Source of the DNA: Betaproteobacteria bacterium
GTDB lineage: Bacteria > Pseudomonadota > Gammaproteobacteria > Burkholderiales > Casimicrobiaceae
Direction: 5' to 3'
Length of the DNA stretch: 62,139 nt
NCBI GenBank assembly: GCA_016717855.1
Contig: JADKEV010000037.1
Span: forward strand, 1-62,139
Part shown: positions 20,223-29,328 of the stretch, one piece after another
Layout: the number at the start of each line of letters is the position of its first letter
How positions within the stretch are numbered: the stretch's first letter is position 1
The notes under the pieces: model-generated
Databases searched by the model: none
Told to the model about the DNA's origin: nothing
The model's input: the letters and a program-made list of their open reading frames with translations, nothing else
Translations under genes and position numbers: made by a program

Positions 20223-20989
20223 GCGACTCTCCGCTCAAGGTCTGGACCGATCGCGACGGCGCGCTGCTGCGCATGCGCTTCGCCCGGCCGAAGGCCAACA
20301 TCGTCGACGCGGCGATGATCGCGGCGCTGCGCGAGGCGCTGGCCGCGCACCGCGGCCGGCCCGGCCTGCTCGCCGTGCTGCTCGACGCCGAAGGCCCGCA
20401 TTTCAGCTTCGGCGCCAGCGTCGAGGAACACCTCCCCGCGCAGTGCGCGGCGATGCTGGCCAGCCTGCACGGACTGATTCTCGAGATGCTGGAATGGCCC
20501 GCGCCCATCGTGGTCGCCGTGCGCGGCCAATGCCTGGGCGGCGGCCTCGAGGTCGCGATGGCCGGCAGCCTGCTCTTCGCCGGCAACGACGCCCGCTTCG
20601 GCCAGCCTGAAATCCGCCTGGGGCTGTTCGCCCCGGCCGCCAGCGTGCTGCTGCCCGCGCGCGTGGGACAAGCCGCCGCGGAGGAGATGCTGCTGACCGG
20701 CCGCAGCCTCGACGCCGAAGAAGCGAAGAGCGCCGGCCTGGTCTTTCACGTGAACCAGGATCCGGAAGCCGCCGCGCTGGCCTGGTTCGACCGCGAACTC
20801 GCGGGCAAGAGCAGCGCGGCGCTGGCTTGCGCGCTCGCCGCGGTGCGCAAGGACACCGTCGCGACGGCCAGGCGCCGGCTCGCCGAAGTCGAACAGTTGT
20901 ACCTGGAGCGCCTGATGCGCACCCACGATGCGAACGAAGGTCTGGACGCTTTTCTCGCCAAGCGTCCGGCCCAATGGCAACACCGGTGA
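20219..20989 (+). CDS. dch: cyclohexa-1,5-diene-1-carbonyl-CoA hydratase
   Basis: This 256-residue crotonase-fold hydratase adds water to the dienoyl-CoA produced by benzoyl-CoA reductase, giving 6-hydroxycyclohex-1-ene-1-carbonyl-CoA. The start ATG 20219 lies in the oah stop (ATGA). Oxyanion-hole and active-site segments are visible: HFSFGASVEEHLP, VVAVRGQCLGGGLEVAMAG, ARFGQPEIRLGLFAPAAS. The C-terminal helices have the usual length. The reaction order is Bcr, Dch, Had, Oah, so gene order had-oah-dch-bcr is the reverse of pathway order. Thauera aromatica has dch first. The frame is intact. Confidence 0.93.
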   Translation: MSDSPLKVWTDRDGALLRMRFARPKANIVDAAMIAALREALAAHRGRPGLLAVLLDAEGPHFSFGASVEEHLPAQCAAMLASLHGLILEMLEWPAPIVVAVRGQCLGGGLEVAMAGSLLFAGNDARFGQPEIRLGLFAPAASVLLPARVGQAAAEEMLLTGRSLDAEEAKSAGLVFHVNQDPEAAALAWFDRELAGKSSAALACALAAVRKDTVATARRRLAEVEQLYLERLMRTHDANEGLDAFLAKRPAQWQHR

Positions 20990-21006
20990 GCGGGCAAGGA
21001 GGCCAC

Positions 21007-22173
21007 ATGACAGTCGCACCCATCATCCAGCGCTGCGAGGCGTTGTTCGACGACCTGCACTTCAATTCCGTCAAGGAGTGGAAGGCGCGCGAGCCGGGGC
21101 GCAAGGCGGTCGGCTTCATGCCGGTCTACGTGCCGCGCGAAATCATCCACGCCGCGGGCATGCTGCCGGTCGGCATCATGGGCGGCGGCGACCAGCTGGA
21201 AGTCATCCAGGGCGACGCGTATTACCAGAGCTACATCTGCCGGATACCGCGCTCGACGCTGGAGATGGGGCTGACCGGCCGCCTCGACTGCCTCGACGGC
21301 ATGCTGTTTCCCTCCATCTGCGACGTGATCCGCAACCTGTCGGGGATGTGGCAGATCCTGTTCAAGGACAAGTACGTCCGCTACATCGACGTCCCGCAGA
21401 ACTACCAGGACAACGTCGGCGGCGAATTCTATATCGAGGAAATGCAGGTGTTGCGCGAGGGCCTGGGCCAGCTCGCGGGACGCCCGATCACCGACGACGA
21501 CCTGCGGCGCTCGATCGCCGTGTACAACGAGAACCGCCGCGCGGTGCAGGAGCTGTACCGGTACCGCGCCCTCAAACCCTGGCAGGCGCTCTCCTACGAG
21601 GTCTACCTGGTGCTGCGCGCCGGGATGGTCCTGCCGCCGGAAGAGCACACGCAACTGGTGCGCGACTACATCGCCGCGGTCGACACGGAAAAGCGGCCGC
21701 AGCGCGACAACGCGCGCATCGTCGTCACCGGCGCGTTCTGCGAGCAGCCGCCGCTGGGGCTGATCAAGTCGATCGAGATGGCCGGCTGCTACATCGTCGA
21801 CGACGACTTCATGCTGGTGCTGCGCTGGCTGCTCGACGACGTCCCGGTCACCGGCGACCCGCTGGAAGAATTGTCCAAGGCCTTCCTGCACCGCTCGGCG
21901 TCGACGGCGTCGAAGTACGACGTGAAGAAAGAAGACAAGGGCCAGTACCTGCTGCACCAGGTGAAGTCCAACGGCGCCGAGGGCGTGATCTTCGCCGCGC
22001 CGTCGTTCTGCGACCCGGCGCTATTGGAGCGGCCGATGCTGCAGGACATCCTGGCCAAACAGAAGGTCCCGTACACCGCGTTCAAGTACGCCGAGAACAC
22101 CGGCCAGATGGCGCCCATCCGCGAGCAGGCGGGGACGTTTGCCGATTCGATCAAGCTCTGGAGCGCCGCCTGA
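21007..22173 (+). CDS. bcrC: benzoyl-CoA reductase, subunit C
   Basis: This 388-residue subunit of the catalytic BcrBC module holds [4Fe-4S] clusters and, with BcrB, binds benzoyl-CoA. It belongs to the HgdB/BcrB-BcrC family (2-hydroxyacyl-CoA dehydratase D-like). Family blocks seen include KAVGFMPVYVPREIIHAAGMLPVG, cut here to VGFMPVYVPREIIHAAG; then SYICRIPRSTLEMGL, MLFPSICDVIRNLSG, FKYAENTGQMAPIREQAGTF. Cys residues in SYICR, RLDCLDG, PSICD and SFCDP are likely cluster ligands. GGAGG is 5 bases before ATG 21007. The frame is intact. It starts 17 bp after dch. Confidence 0.95.
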   Translation: MTVAPIIQRCEALFDDLHFNSVKEWKAREPGRKAVGFMPVYVPREIIHAAGMLPVGIMGGGDQLEVIQGDAYYQSYICRIPRSTLEMGLTGRLDCLDGMLFPSICDVIRNLSGMWQILFKDKYVRYIDVPQNYQDNVGGEFYIEEMQVLREGLGQLAGRPITDDDLRRSIAVYNENRRAVQELYRYRALKPWQALSYEVYLVLRAGMVLPPEEHTQLVRDYIAAVDTEKRPQRDNARIVVTGAFCEQPPLGLIKSIEMAGCYIVDDDFMLVLRWLLDDVPVTGDPLEELSKAFLHRSASTASKYDVKKEDKGQYLLHQVKSNGAEGVIFAAPSFCDPALLERPMLQDILAKQKVPYTAFKYAENTGQMAPIREQAGTFADSIKLWSAA

Positions 22174-22209
22174 GGGCGCCCCTGTTGAGAACTGAGGAGA
22201 CTTCCAGCC

Positions 22210-23536
22210 ATGAGTTCCGCCATCAAAGTCATGCCGTCTTCCGCGGCCCCGAAAAAGCCCGTTGCCCCGGTCCAGAAAGAGGACGCGATGTGGCTGCAGA
22301 AGGAACTGATCAACAAGAACTATCACGAGCTGGCGACCGCGCACGACACGGGCCGCAAGATCTCGGCGACGTTCGTGCCGGGCAACCTGAACGAGTTGCT
22401 GATGTGCTTCGATTTCGCGCGCAGCCTGCCCGAGACCAACGCGCTGCAGAACGGGATGCGCAAGAAGTCCGGCAAGATGATCATGGACGCCGAGCGCGAC
22501 GGCCACTCGGAAGACGTGTGCACGTACGTCAAGGCCGACCTCGGGATGATGCTGGGCGGCGATATCGGGCCGACCGGCGAGCCGATGCCCAAGCCGGACA
22601 TCCTGCTGCTCTCGTACACCGGCTGCTTCACCTTCATGAAGTGGTTCGAACTGATCCGGCAGAAGTACGGCTGCGAAGCCACGATGCTGCACGTGCCCTA
22701 CCAGGGCGACGGCAAGATCTCGCCCAACATGGTCCAGTACGTGGTCAAGCAGCTGAAGGAGACGGTGATCCCGGCGCTGGAGCGCGTCTCCGGCGTGAAG
22801 TTCGACATCGACCGGCTGCGCCAGTACATGCGCGAGTCGGCCAAGGCCGAAGAGGACCTGGTGTGGGTGCTGCAGTCGGCCAAGCACAAGCCCAGCCCCA
22901 TCGACGGGTACTTCGGCGCCGTCTACTACATCGGGCCGATCTTCACCGCCTTCCGCGGCACGCCCGAGGCGACCGAGTACTACCGGGTGCTCAAGAAGGA
23001 AATCGAGCAGCGGATCGCCGAAGGGCAAGGGACCGATCACCCCCGAGGGCGAGCTCACCGAAGAAAAGTACCGGCTGGTCGTCGAAGGCCCGCCCAACTG
23101 GACCAGCTTCCGCGACTTCTGGAAGATGTTCTACGACGAGGGCGCGGTGATCGTCGCCAGCACGTATTCCAAGGTGGGCGGGGTCTACGACTTCGGCTTC
23201 CGCCACAACCCCGACGAGCCGCTGGAGTCGCTGGCGCGCTATTGCCTGGGCTGCTACACGAACCTCAACTTCCCGCAGCGGATCGACATGATCTGCCGCT
23301 ACATCGAGGAATACCAGGCCGACGGCCTGCTGATAAACTCGATCAAGAGCTGCAACAGCTTCTCGGCCGGGCAGCTGCTGATCCTGCGCGAAGTTGAAAA
23401 GCGCACCGGCAAGCCGGCGGCGTTCATCGAGTCCGACCTGGTCGACCCGCGCTACTTCTCGGCGGCGAACATCAAGAACCGGCTGGAGAGCTACTTCCAG
23501 ATGATCAAGCAAAAACGCGCCACGCTGGTTCATTGA
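22210..23536 (+). CDS. bcrB: benzoyl-CoA reductase, subunit B
   Basis: This partner of BcrC (~440 residues) is in the same family. Visible are WLQKELINKNYHELATAHD, VPGNLNELLMCFDFARSLPE, ILLLSYTGCFTFMKWFELI, then ARYCLGCYTNLNFPQRIDM and SIKSCNSFSAGQLLILREVE. Cys in TGCF, CLGC and KSCN fit Fe-S ligation. A single extra base near 23027 splits the gene: EGQGTDHP in the first frame becomes EGKGPITPEGELTEEKYRL when one C is removed. Everything else is intact, so a sequence error is most likely. It has AGGAG before ATG 22210 and is followed by bcrA after 10 bp. Confidence 0.93.
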
Positions 23537-23546
23537 GGAGAAGGCA

Positions 23547-24887
23547 ATGCGCTGCTTTATCGGCATCGATCTCGGGTCGACCACCACCAAGGCGGTGGTG
23601 ATCGACGAACACCAGAACATCCTGGGCCGCGGCATCACCAACTCGCGGTCCAACTACGACACCGCGGCGGCGATCGCCAAGCAGGAGGCGCTGGTCAACG
23701 GCCGCTTCTACCTGTTCCGGCAGGCGCTGAGCCAGACCGGCGCCCTCCGGGATTCGCTCGACGCGTTCCTGGCGCAGCTCGAGCGCGATTTCCGGCTGGA
23801 GCAGTATCTGGAGCAGCTCGCGGACCTGGAAGCGACCTGCCGGCGCAACGTGGAGACCGCGCGCTTCGGCGACAGCGGGCCGGCGGTCACGGTCGCGCTG
23901 GGAGAGGTCTTCCGCCGGCTCGCCGACGAGGCGGCGGCGCTGTTCGCCCCGGGCGCGCGGCGCAAGTCCGACTTCTTCCGCGACATCGCCGGCAGCCAGT
24001 ACCTGGCGACCGGCGAGGCCGTCGCCAAGGAAGCGGGGATACGCTACGACTTCCTGCTCAACGTGTTCGACCGCTCGATCATCGAAGTCGAGAACCGGGT
24101 CTACGGCGACTCGGTCAAGCGCCACCTGCTGGCCGCGCTCGACCGCACGTTCCGCGCGATGCCCGAGACGGCCGATCGCAGCGACCAGGTGCGCGCGCCG
24201 ATCAAGGGCATGCTGGACATGGAGATGGAGGAGACCTACGTCGTGGGCACCGGCTACGGCCGGGCGCGGCTGCCGTTTTCCAAGGAGCACGTCCGCTCGG
24301 AGATCCTGTGCCACGGCCTGGGTGCGCACGTGATGTATCCGGGCACCGCGACCGTGCTCGACATCGGCGGCCAGGACACCAAGGCGATCCAGGTCGACCC
24401 GCACGGCATCGTCGAGAGCTTCCAGATGAACGACCGCTGCGCCGCGGGCTGCGGCCGGTACCTGGGCTACATCGCCGACGAGATGAACATGGGCCTGCAC
24501 GAGCTGGGTCCGCTGGCGATGAAGGCAACCAAGACGGTGCGGATCAACTCGACCTGCACGGTGTTCGCCGGGGCGGAGCTGCGCGACCGGCTGTCGCTGG
24601 GCGAGAAGCGCGAGGACATCCTGGCGGGGCTGCACCGGGCGATCATCCTGCGCGCGATGTCGATCCTCGCGCGCTCGGGCGGCGTGCGCAACGAATTCAC
24701 GTTCACCGGCGGCGTGGCCAAGAACGAAGCCGCGGTCAAGGCGCTGCTCGCGCTGATCCACGAGAACTACGGCGACGTGACGCTGAACATCAACCCGGAC
24801 TCGATCTACACCGGCGCGCTGGGCGGCGCGACGTTCGCGTGGCGCGCGGTGGTCGAGGAAGGCAAGGCAATCGAGGCGCGGGTTTGA
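23547..24887 (+). CDS. bcrA: benzoyl-CoA reductase, ATPase subunit A
   Basis: This 446-residue activator subunit, with BcrD, hydrolyses two ATP per reaction and passes low-potential electrons from ferredoxin to BcrBC. It is an ASKHA-fold ATPase of the BadF/BadG/BcrA/BcrD family. The phosphate-binding loop is GIDLGSTTTKAV (residues 6-17). A second ATP motif is TATVLDIGGQDTKAI. The Cys of the bridging [4Fe-4S] cluster lie in NDRCAAGCGRYL (about 295-305) and STCTVFAGAEL. The adenosine motif is FTGGVAKNEAAVKAL. It is longer than BcrD because of a ~150-residue insertion (about 45-215) typical of BcrA. GAGGAG precedes ATG 23547. The frame is intact. Confidence 0.95.
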   Translation: MRCFIGIDLGSTTTKAVVIDEHQNILGRGITNSRSNYDTAAAIAKQEALVNGRFYLFRQALSQTGALRDSLDAFLAQLERDFRLEQYLEQLADLEATCRRNVETARFGDSGPAVTVALGEVFRRLADEAAALFAPGARRKSDFFRDIAGSQYLATGEAVAKEAGIRYDFLLNVFDRSIIEVENRVYGDSVKRHLLAALDRTFRAMPETADRSDQVRAPIKGMLDMEMEETYVVGTGYGRARLPFSKEHVRSEILCHGLGAHVMYPGTATVLDIGGQDTKAIQVDPHGIVESFQMNDRCAAGCGRYLGYIADEMNMGLHELGPLAMKATKTVRINSTCTVFAGAELRDRLSLGEKREDILAGLHRAIILRAMSILARSGGVRNEFTFTGGVAKNEAAVKALLALIHENYGDVTLNINPDSIYTGALGGATFAWRAVVEEGKAIEARV

Positions 24888-24912
24888 AGCCGCAGCGAAT
24901 GGAGGTCGGGCA

Positions 24913-25767
24913 ATGACTTACACATTGGGCATCGATATCGGCTCCGGGGCGGTGAAGTCCGTCCTGTTCCGCAACGACGGGAACAACCATGAGTGGATCG
25001 CCAAGCGCTGCGAACGGATCCGCCGGCGCGCGCCGATGGACCTGGCGCAGCAGGGTTACGACGAACTGCTGGACGAGGCGAAACTCAAGTCTGCCGACAT
25101 TGCGTACGTGGCGACGACCGGGGAGGGCGAGAACGTCAAGTTCGCGACCGGGCATTTCTACTCGATGACCACGCATGCGCGCGGCGCGATCTTCCTGCAG
25201 CCGGAGGCGCGGGCCGTCGTCGACATCGGCGCGCTCAACGGCCGCGCCATCTCCATCGACGAGCGCGGCAAGGTGCTGTCCTACAAGATGACCAGCCAGT
25301 GCGCATCCGGCTCGGGTCAGTTTCTGGAAAACATCGCGCGCTACCTGGGCGTCGCGGTCGAGGAGATCGGGCCGCTGTCGATGAGCGCGGCCAACCCGGA
25401 AAAGGTGAGCTCGATCTGCGCGGTGCTGGCCGAGACCGACGTGATCAACATGGTCTCGCGCGGCATCGCGACCACCGACATCCTGAAAGGCATCCATATC
25501 TCGATGGCCTCGCGGCTGGCGAAGCTGCTCAAGGTCACCGGGATCACGCAGGGCAAGGTGCTGCTCACCGGCGGCCTGGCGCTGGACGTCGGGCTGCTCG
25601 CCGCACTGCGCGAGGAACTCGTCGCGGAGAAGATGGCGCTGCTGCAGGCCGAGTCGCATGCGGAGTCGATCTACGCCGGGGCGATCGGCGCCGCGCTGTG
25701 GGGCGCGTTCCGGCACGACAAGCTCAAGCAGCTTGCCCAGGCGGTCAACGAGGCCGTTCCGGCATGA
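24913..25767 (+). CDS. bcrD: benzoyl-CoA reductase, ATPase subunit D
   Basis: This 284-residue second ATPase/activator subunit pairs with BcrA around a shared [4Fe-4S] cluster. The phosphate loop is GIDIGSGAVKSVLF. Further motifs are VVDIGALNGRAISI, cluster Cys in SQCASGSGQFLENIAR and SSICAVLAETDVINM, and the adenosine motif LLTGGLALDVGLLAAL. Length and motif order match BcrD/BadG. It has GGAGG before ATG 24913. There are 25 bp between bcrA and bcrD. The frame is intact. Confidence 0.94.
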   Translation: MTYTLGIDIGSGAVKSVLFRNDGNNHEWIAKRCERIRRRAPMDLAQQGYDELLDEAKLKSADIAYVATTGEGENVKFATGHFYSMTTHARGAIFLQPEARAVVDIGALNGRAISIDERGKVLSYKMTSQCASGSGQFLENIARYLGVAVEEIGPLSMSAANPEKVSSICAVLAETDVINMVSRGIATTDILKGIHISMASRLAKLLKVTGITQGKVLLTGGLALDVGLLAALREELVAEKMALLQAESHAESIYAGAIGAALWGAFRHDKLKQLAQAVNEAVPA

Positions 25768-25804
25768 GCCGGACAACCATGACAACCAACGAAAGGAAAT
25801 CATC

Positions 25805-26050
25805 GTGGCGCTGCTGATCAACGACAACTGCACCTCGTGCGACGCGTGCAAGCCGGTCTGTCCCAACGAGGCGATCACGGTCGGGGACAACATCTATGTG
25901 ATCGATCCGCTGCGCTGCACCGAGTGCGTAGGCGCCGAGGACGAGCCGCAATGCATGCTGGTGTGTCCGGCCGACTGCATCGTGGTGAACCCGGACTTTG
26001 TCGAAAGCCCGGACGAATTGATGGCGAAGTACGAGAGCCTGCACGGCTGA
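25805..26050 (+). CDS. fdx: 2[4Fe-4S] ferredoxin of the benzoyl-CoA reductase system
   Basis: This 81-residue soluble electron carrier starts at GTG 25805, with AAAGGAAA upstream. Cluster I is CTSCDACKPVCP (CxxCxxCxxxCP). Cluster II is CTEC, eight residues, CMLVCP. The insertion between the second and third Cys is the mark of Chromatium-type low-potential ferredoxins such as that of Thauera. It accepts electrons from KorAB and donates them to BcrCBAD, and probably to Hcr. Directly after bcrD, it closes the reductase operon. An alternative start would lie in the bcrD end and is not needed. Confidence 0.95.
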   Translation: MALLINDNCTSCDACKPVCPNEAITVGDNIYVIDPLRCTECVGAEDEPQCMLVCPADCIVVNPDFVESPDELMAKYESLHG

Positions 26051-26130
26051 ACCCGGGCGGGCACGGGAACGGGCGCGATTCGCTGTTCGCGCATGGCGCA
26101 GTAATCAACGAGGCGGATGGAGGTGTGACG

Positions 26131-27309
26131 ATGAAGACGATGAAGAGGCGGCCGGGCATGGTGATGGCGGGGCTGGCAACGGGTCTGCTGCTGGCGGCGG
26201 GCGGGGCGGGTGCGCAGGGCGCGAAGGTCAAGGTGGGGTTCATGCTGCCCTACACCGGCACCTACGCGGCGCTGGGCAACGCGATCGAGAACGGCTTCCG
26301 GCTGTACGTGCAGGAGCAGGGCGGCAAGCTGGGCGGGCGCGAGCTCGAGTACTTCAAGGTCGATGACGAATCGGAGCCCGCGAAGGCGACCGACAACGTG
26401 AACAAGCTGGTCAAGCGCGACCAGGTGGACGTGCTGGTCGGCACCGTGCACTCGGGCGTCGCGCTGGGCATGGCCAAGGTCGCGCGCGAAACGAAGACGC
26501 TGATGATCAATCCCAATGCCGGGGCCGACGCGGTCACTGGCGCGATGTGCGCGCCGAACATTTTTCGGACGTCGTTTTCGAACTGGCAGCCCGGCTATGC
26601 GATGGGCAAGGTGATGGCGGAAAAAGGGCACAAGCGCGCGGTGACGCTGACCTGGAAATACGCGGCGGGAGACGAGTCGGTGGGCGGCTTTCGCGAAGGC
26701 TTCGAGGCGGGTGGCGGCAAGGTGCAAAAGGACCTGACCGTGCCATTCCCCAACGTCGAGTTCCAGGCGCTGCTCACCGAGATCGCATCGCTCAAGCCCG
26801 ACGCGGTGTACGTGTTCTTCGCCGGCGGTGGCGCGGTGAAGTTCGTCAAGGACTATGCGGCGGCCGGGTTGAACAAGACGATACCGCTCTACGGCGCGGG
26901 CTTCCTCACCGACGGGACGCTCGAAGCGCAGGGCGACGCGGCGCAGGGCCTGCTGACCACGCTGCACTACGCCGACGGCCTGACCAACGCGAAGGAAAAG
27001 ACCTTCCGCGCCGGCTACATGGCTGCCTACAAGGCGGAGCCCGATGTGTACGCGATGCAGGGCTATGATGCGGGACAGTTGCTGGGCGCGGGACTCGCCG
27101 CGGTCAAGGGCGACGTCAAGAACCAGGCGCCGCTGATCGCCGCGATGGAAAAGGCGACCATCGACAGCCCGCGCGGCCCGTTCACCATGTCCAAGGCGCA
27201 CAACCCGGTGCAGGACATCTACCTGCGCAAGGTCGAAGGCAAGCAGAACAAGGTGGTCAACGTGGCCATCAAGGGCCTCGCCGATCCGGCGCGCGGCTGC
27301 AAGATGTGA
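26131..27309 (+). CDS. livK: periplasmic binding protein of a Liv-type ABC importer
   Basis: This 392-residue substrate-binding protein has a signal peptide (residues 1-29: KRRPGMVMAGLATGLLLAAG, ending AQG). The mature part shows the Leu/Ile/Val-type fold: VGFMLPYTGTYAALGNAIENG, FKVDDESEPAKATDNVNKLV, VDVLVGTVHSGVALGMAKVA, FRTSFSNWQPGYAMGKVM, AYKAEPDVYAMQGYDAGQLL. GGAGGT lies 7 bases before ATG 26131. It is followed by both permeases and both ATPases. Being inside the benzoyl-CoA operon, it probably binds an aromatic acid such as benzoate or phenylacetate rather than an amino acid. The ligand cannot be read from sequence. Confidence 0.9.
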   Translation: MKTMKRRPGMVMAGLATGLLLAAGGAGAQGAKVKVGFMLPYTGTYAALGNAIENGFRLYVQEQGGKLGGRELEYFKVDDESEPAKATDNVNKLVKRDQVDVLVGTVHSGVALGMAKVARETKTLMINPNAGADAVTGAMCAPNIFRTSFSNWQPGYAMGKVMAEKGHKRAVTLTWKYAAGDESVGGFREGFEAGGGKVQKDLTVPFPNVEFQALLTEIASLKPDAVYVFFAGGGAVKFVKDYAAAGLNKTIPLYGAGFLTDGTLEAQGDAAQGLLTTLHYADGLTNAKEKTFRAGYMAAYKAEPDVYAMQGYDAGQLLGAGLAAVKGDVKNQAPLIAAMEKATIDSPRGPFTMSKAHNPVQDIYLRKVEGKQNKVVNVAIKGLADPARGCKM

Positions 27310-27349
27310 AATGCAGGATGGCCGGGCATGGCGCCTGAGGGGGCGGCGC

Positions 27350-27405
27350 CGGATGGGCCGAGGGCGGGCGCAGCGATACCCATCAAGATGTCCGAATTAC
27401 CCCGC
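27350..27405. repeat. dispersed GATGGGT repeat, degenerate single copy
   Basis: GGATGGGCCGAG...CGCAGCGATACCCATCA followed by GATGTCCG matches the element at 13870-13988, with the same ATACCCATCA end and following ATGTCCG. It sits in the 113-bp livK-livH gap and could form a small hairpin, perhaps attenuating livK over the permeases. Confidence 0.7.
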
Positions 27406-27422
27406 ACCATTACAATCCGCCC

Positions 27423-28304
27423 ATGGACCTCGCGACCTTCCTGATCCAGTGCCTCAATGCGATCCAGTACGGCTTGCTGCTGTTCCTGGTCGCCAGCGGC
27501 CTGACGCTGATCTTCGGCATCATGGGCGTGATCAATCTCGCCCACGGCAGCTTCTACATGATGGGCGCGTACTTCGCCTACGGCCTCGCGCCCTTCGTCG
27601 CCGCGTGGTTCGGCGAGAGCTTCGTGCTCACGCTGGTGCTGGGCCTGGCGCTCGCGGTGCTGATCGGCTACGCGCTGGAATGGGCGTTCTTCAGCTTCCT
27701 CTACCGCCGCGAGCACCTGCAGCAGGTACTGATGACCTACGGCCTGATCCTCGTGTTCGAGGAACTGCGCAGCATCCTGGCGGGCAACGATGTCCACGGC
27801 GTCAACGCACCGGCGTGGCTGGCCGGCTCCATCCCGCTGTCCGACCTGATGACGTACCCGGTCTACCGGCTGTTCATTTCCGCGGTCTGCGTGGCCACCG
27901 GGCTGGTGCTCTACGTGGTGATCCGGCAGACGCGGCTGGGCATGATGATCCGTGCCGGCGCCAGCAACCGCGAGATGGTCCAGTCGCTGGGCATCAACAT
28001 CCGGCTGCTCTACCGGATCGTGTTCGCGGCCGGGGTGGGTCTGGCCGCCCTGGCCGGGATGATCGCGGCGCCGGTGTCCACCGTCTATCCGAACATGGGC
28101 TCGCAAGTGCTGATCATCTGCTTCGTCGTCGTGGTCATCGGCGGCATAGGCTCGATCCGCGGCGCGCTGGTGGCCTCGCTGCTGGTCGGCATCGTCGACA
28201 CCTTCGGCAAGGTGCTGTTCCCGGAAGGCGCCGGCGTCGTCGTGTACCTGCTGATGGCGGTCATCCTGCTGTGGCGGCCGGAAGGCCTGTTCAGGTCGGG
28301 ATGA
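27423..28304 (+). CDS. livH: ABC importer permease (LivH type)
   Basis: This 293-residue inner-membrane permease has about eight hydrophobic spans, starting QYGLLLFLVASGLTLIFGIMG. The LivH hallmark HGSFYMMGAYFAYGLAP follows in the second span region. The cytoplasmic coupling segment is MIRAGASNREMVQSLGINIR, and the C-terminal end is YLLMAVILLWRPEGLF. It forms the channel with LivM. It overlaps nothing and is 4 bp from livM. The dispersed repeat lies upstream. Confidence 0.92.
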   Translation: MDLATFLIQCLNAIQYGLLLFLVASGLTLIFGIMGVINLAHGSFYMMGAYFAYGLAPFVAAWFGESFVLTLVLGLALAVLIGYALEWAFFSFLYRREHLQQVLMTYGLILVFEELRSILAGNDVHGVNAPAWLAGSIPLSDLMTYPVYRLFISAVCVATGLVLYVVIRQTRLGMMIRAGASNREMVQSLGINIRLLYRIVFAAGVGLAALAGMIAAPVSTVYPNMGSQVLIICFVVVVIGGIGSIRGALVASLLVGIVDTFGKVLFPEGAGVVVYLLMAVILLWRPEGLFRSG

Positions 28305-28308
28305 TCCG

Positions 28309-29328
28309 ATGAGATTCCGCTTCGCCCGGTTGCCGATGGCCTTTGCGCTGTTCGCGCTGGTGGCGCTGGCCGCGCTGCCGTGGCTGGCCACGCCATACAT
28401 GGTCGACCTGACCACCAAGATCATGATCATGGCGATCTTCGCGCTGAGCCTGGAATTGCTGGTCGGCGGCACCGGGCTGGTCAGTTTCGGGCACGCCGCG
28501 TATTTTGGCGTCGCGGCTTACGCGGCCGCGCTGCTGGCTCCGAAGTACGATGCCGCGTCGTTGCCGCTGTTGTTCGCGATAGCCGTGCTGGCGGCGGGCG
28601 CCTACGCACTGGTCGTCGGCGCGCTGGTGCTGCGCACGCGCGGGATCTACTTCATCATGGTCACGCTCGCGTTCGCGCAGATGGCGTACTACATTTTTCA
28701 CGACACGAAGGTGGGCGGCGGCAGCGATGGGGTCTATCTGAACATCAAGCCCGAACTGACGATCCTGGGCTGGAAACCGTTCAACCTCGACAACGGCCTG
28801 CACTTCTACTTCTTCACGCTGGTGCTCCTGGCCGCGGTGTTCGTGTTCCTGACGCTGCTGCTGCGCTCGCGCTTCGGGTGCGCGCTGGCCGGGATCCGCG
28901 TCAACGAGACGCGGATGCGCGCCGCCGGCTTTCCAACGTATTCGTACAAGCTTGCCGCGTTCGTGCTGGCCGGGATGCTGGCCGGCGTCGCCGGCTTCCT
29001 GTTCGCCGCCAAGGACGGTTTCGTCAATCCGGAACTGCTGTCCTGGCACCAGTCCGGCGCCGTGCTGCTGATGGTCATCCTGGGGGGCGCCGGCAGGTTG
29101 CATGGCGCGGTGGTCGGCGCCTTCGCGCTGACCTTGCTGCAGGAGGCGTTCGCCTCCGAAGCGATCTTCGGCAGCTTTGCCAAACATTGGCAATTGCTGC
29201 TGGGCGCGACGATCATCCTGGCGGTCGCGCTGCTGCCCGAAGGGCTGACTGGCGTCGCCGACGAGATCCGCGCATGGCGGCTCCGCCGCCGCGACGCCGG
29301 GCAATCGGCCGGGGCGACCGATGCGTGA
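28309..29328 (+). CDS. livM: ABC importer permease (LivM type)
   Basis: This 339-residue permease has the LivM pattern: an N-terminal span, IMIMAIFALSLELLVGGTGL, then VSFGHAAYFGVAAYAAALL. The conserved coupling region is GCALAGIRVNETRMRAAGF. The Gly-rich signature is ILGGAGRLHGAVVGAFALT, and the end is ILAVALLPEGLTGVADE. It overlaps livG by 8 bp. Its partner permease is LivH. The frame is intact. Confidence 0.92.
   Translation: MRFRFARLPMAFALFALVALAALPWLATPYMVDLTTKIMIMAIFALSLELLVGGTGLVSFGHAAYFGVAAYAAALLAPKYDAASLPLLFAIAVLAAGAYALVVGALVLRTRGIYFIMVTLAFAQMAYYIFHDTKVGGGSDGVYLNIKPELTILGWKPFNLDNGLHFYFFTLVLLAAVFVFLTLLLRSRFGCALAGIRVNETRMRAAGFPTYSYKLAAFVLAGMLAGVAGFLFAAKDGFVNPELLSWHQSGAVLLMVILGGAGRLHGAVVGAFALTLLQEAFASEAIFGSFAKHWQLLLGATIILAVALLPEGLTGVADEIRAWRLRRRDAGQSAGATDA

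Noticed and set aside
19244..20989. A single 581-residue open frame spanning oah and dch
   Set aside because: Its first ~320 codons are an Arg-rich shadow of oah. The real product is Dch from ATG 20219.
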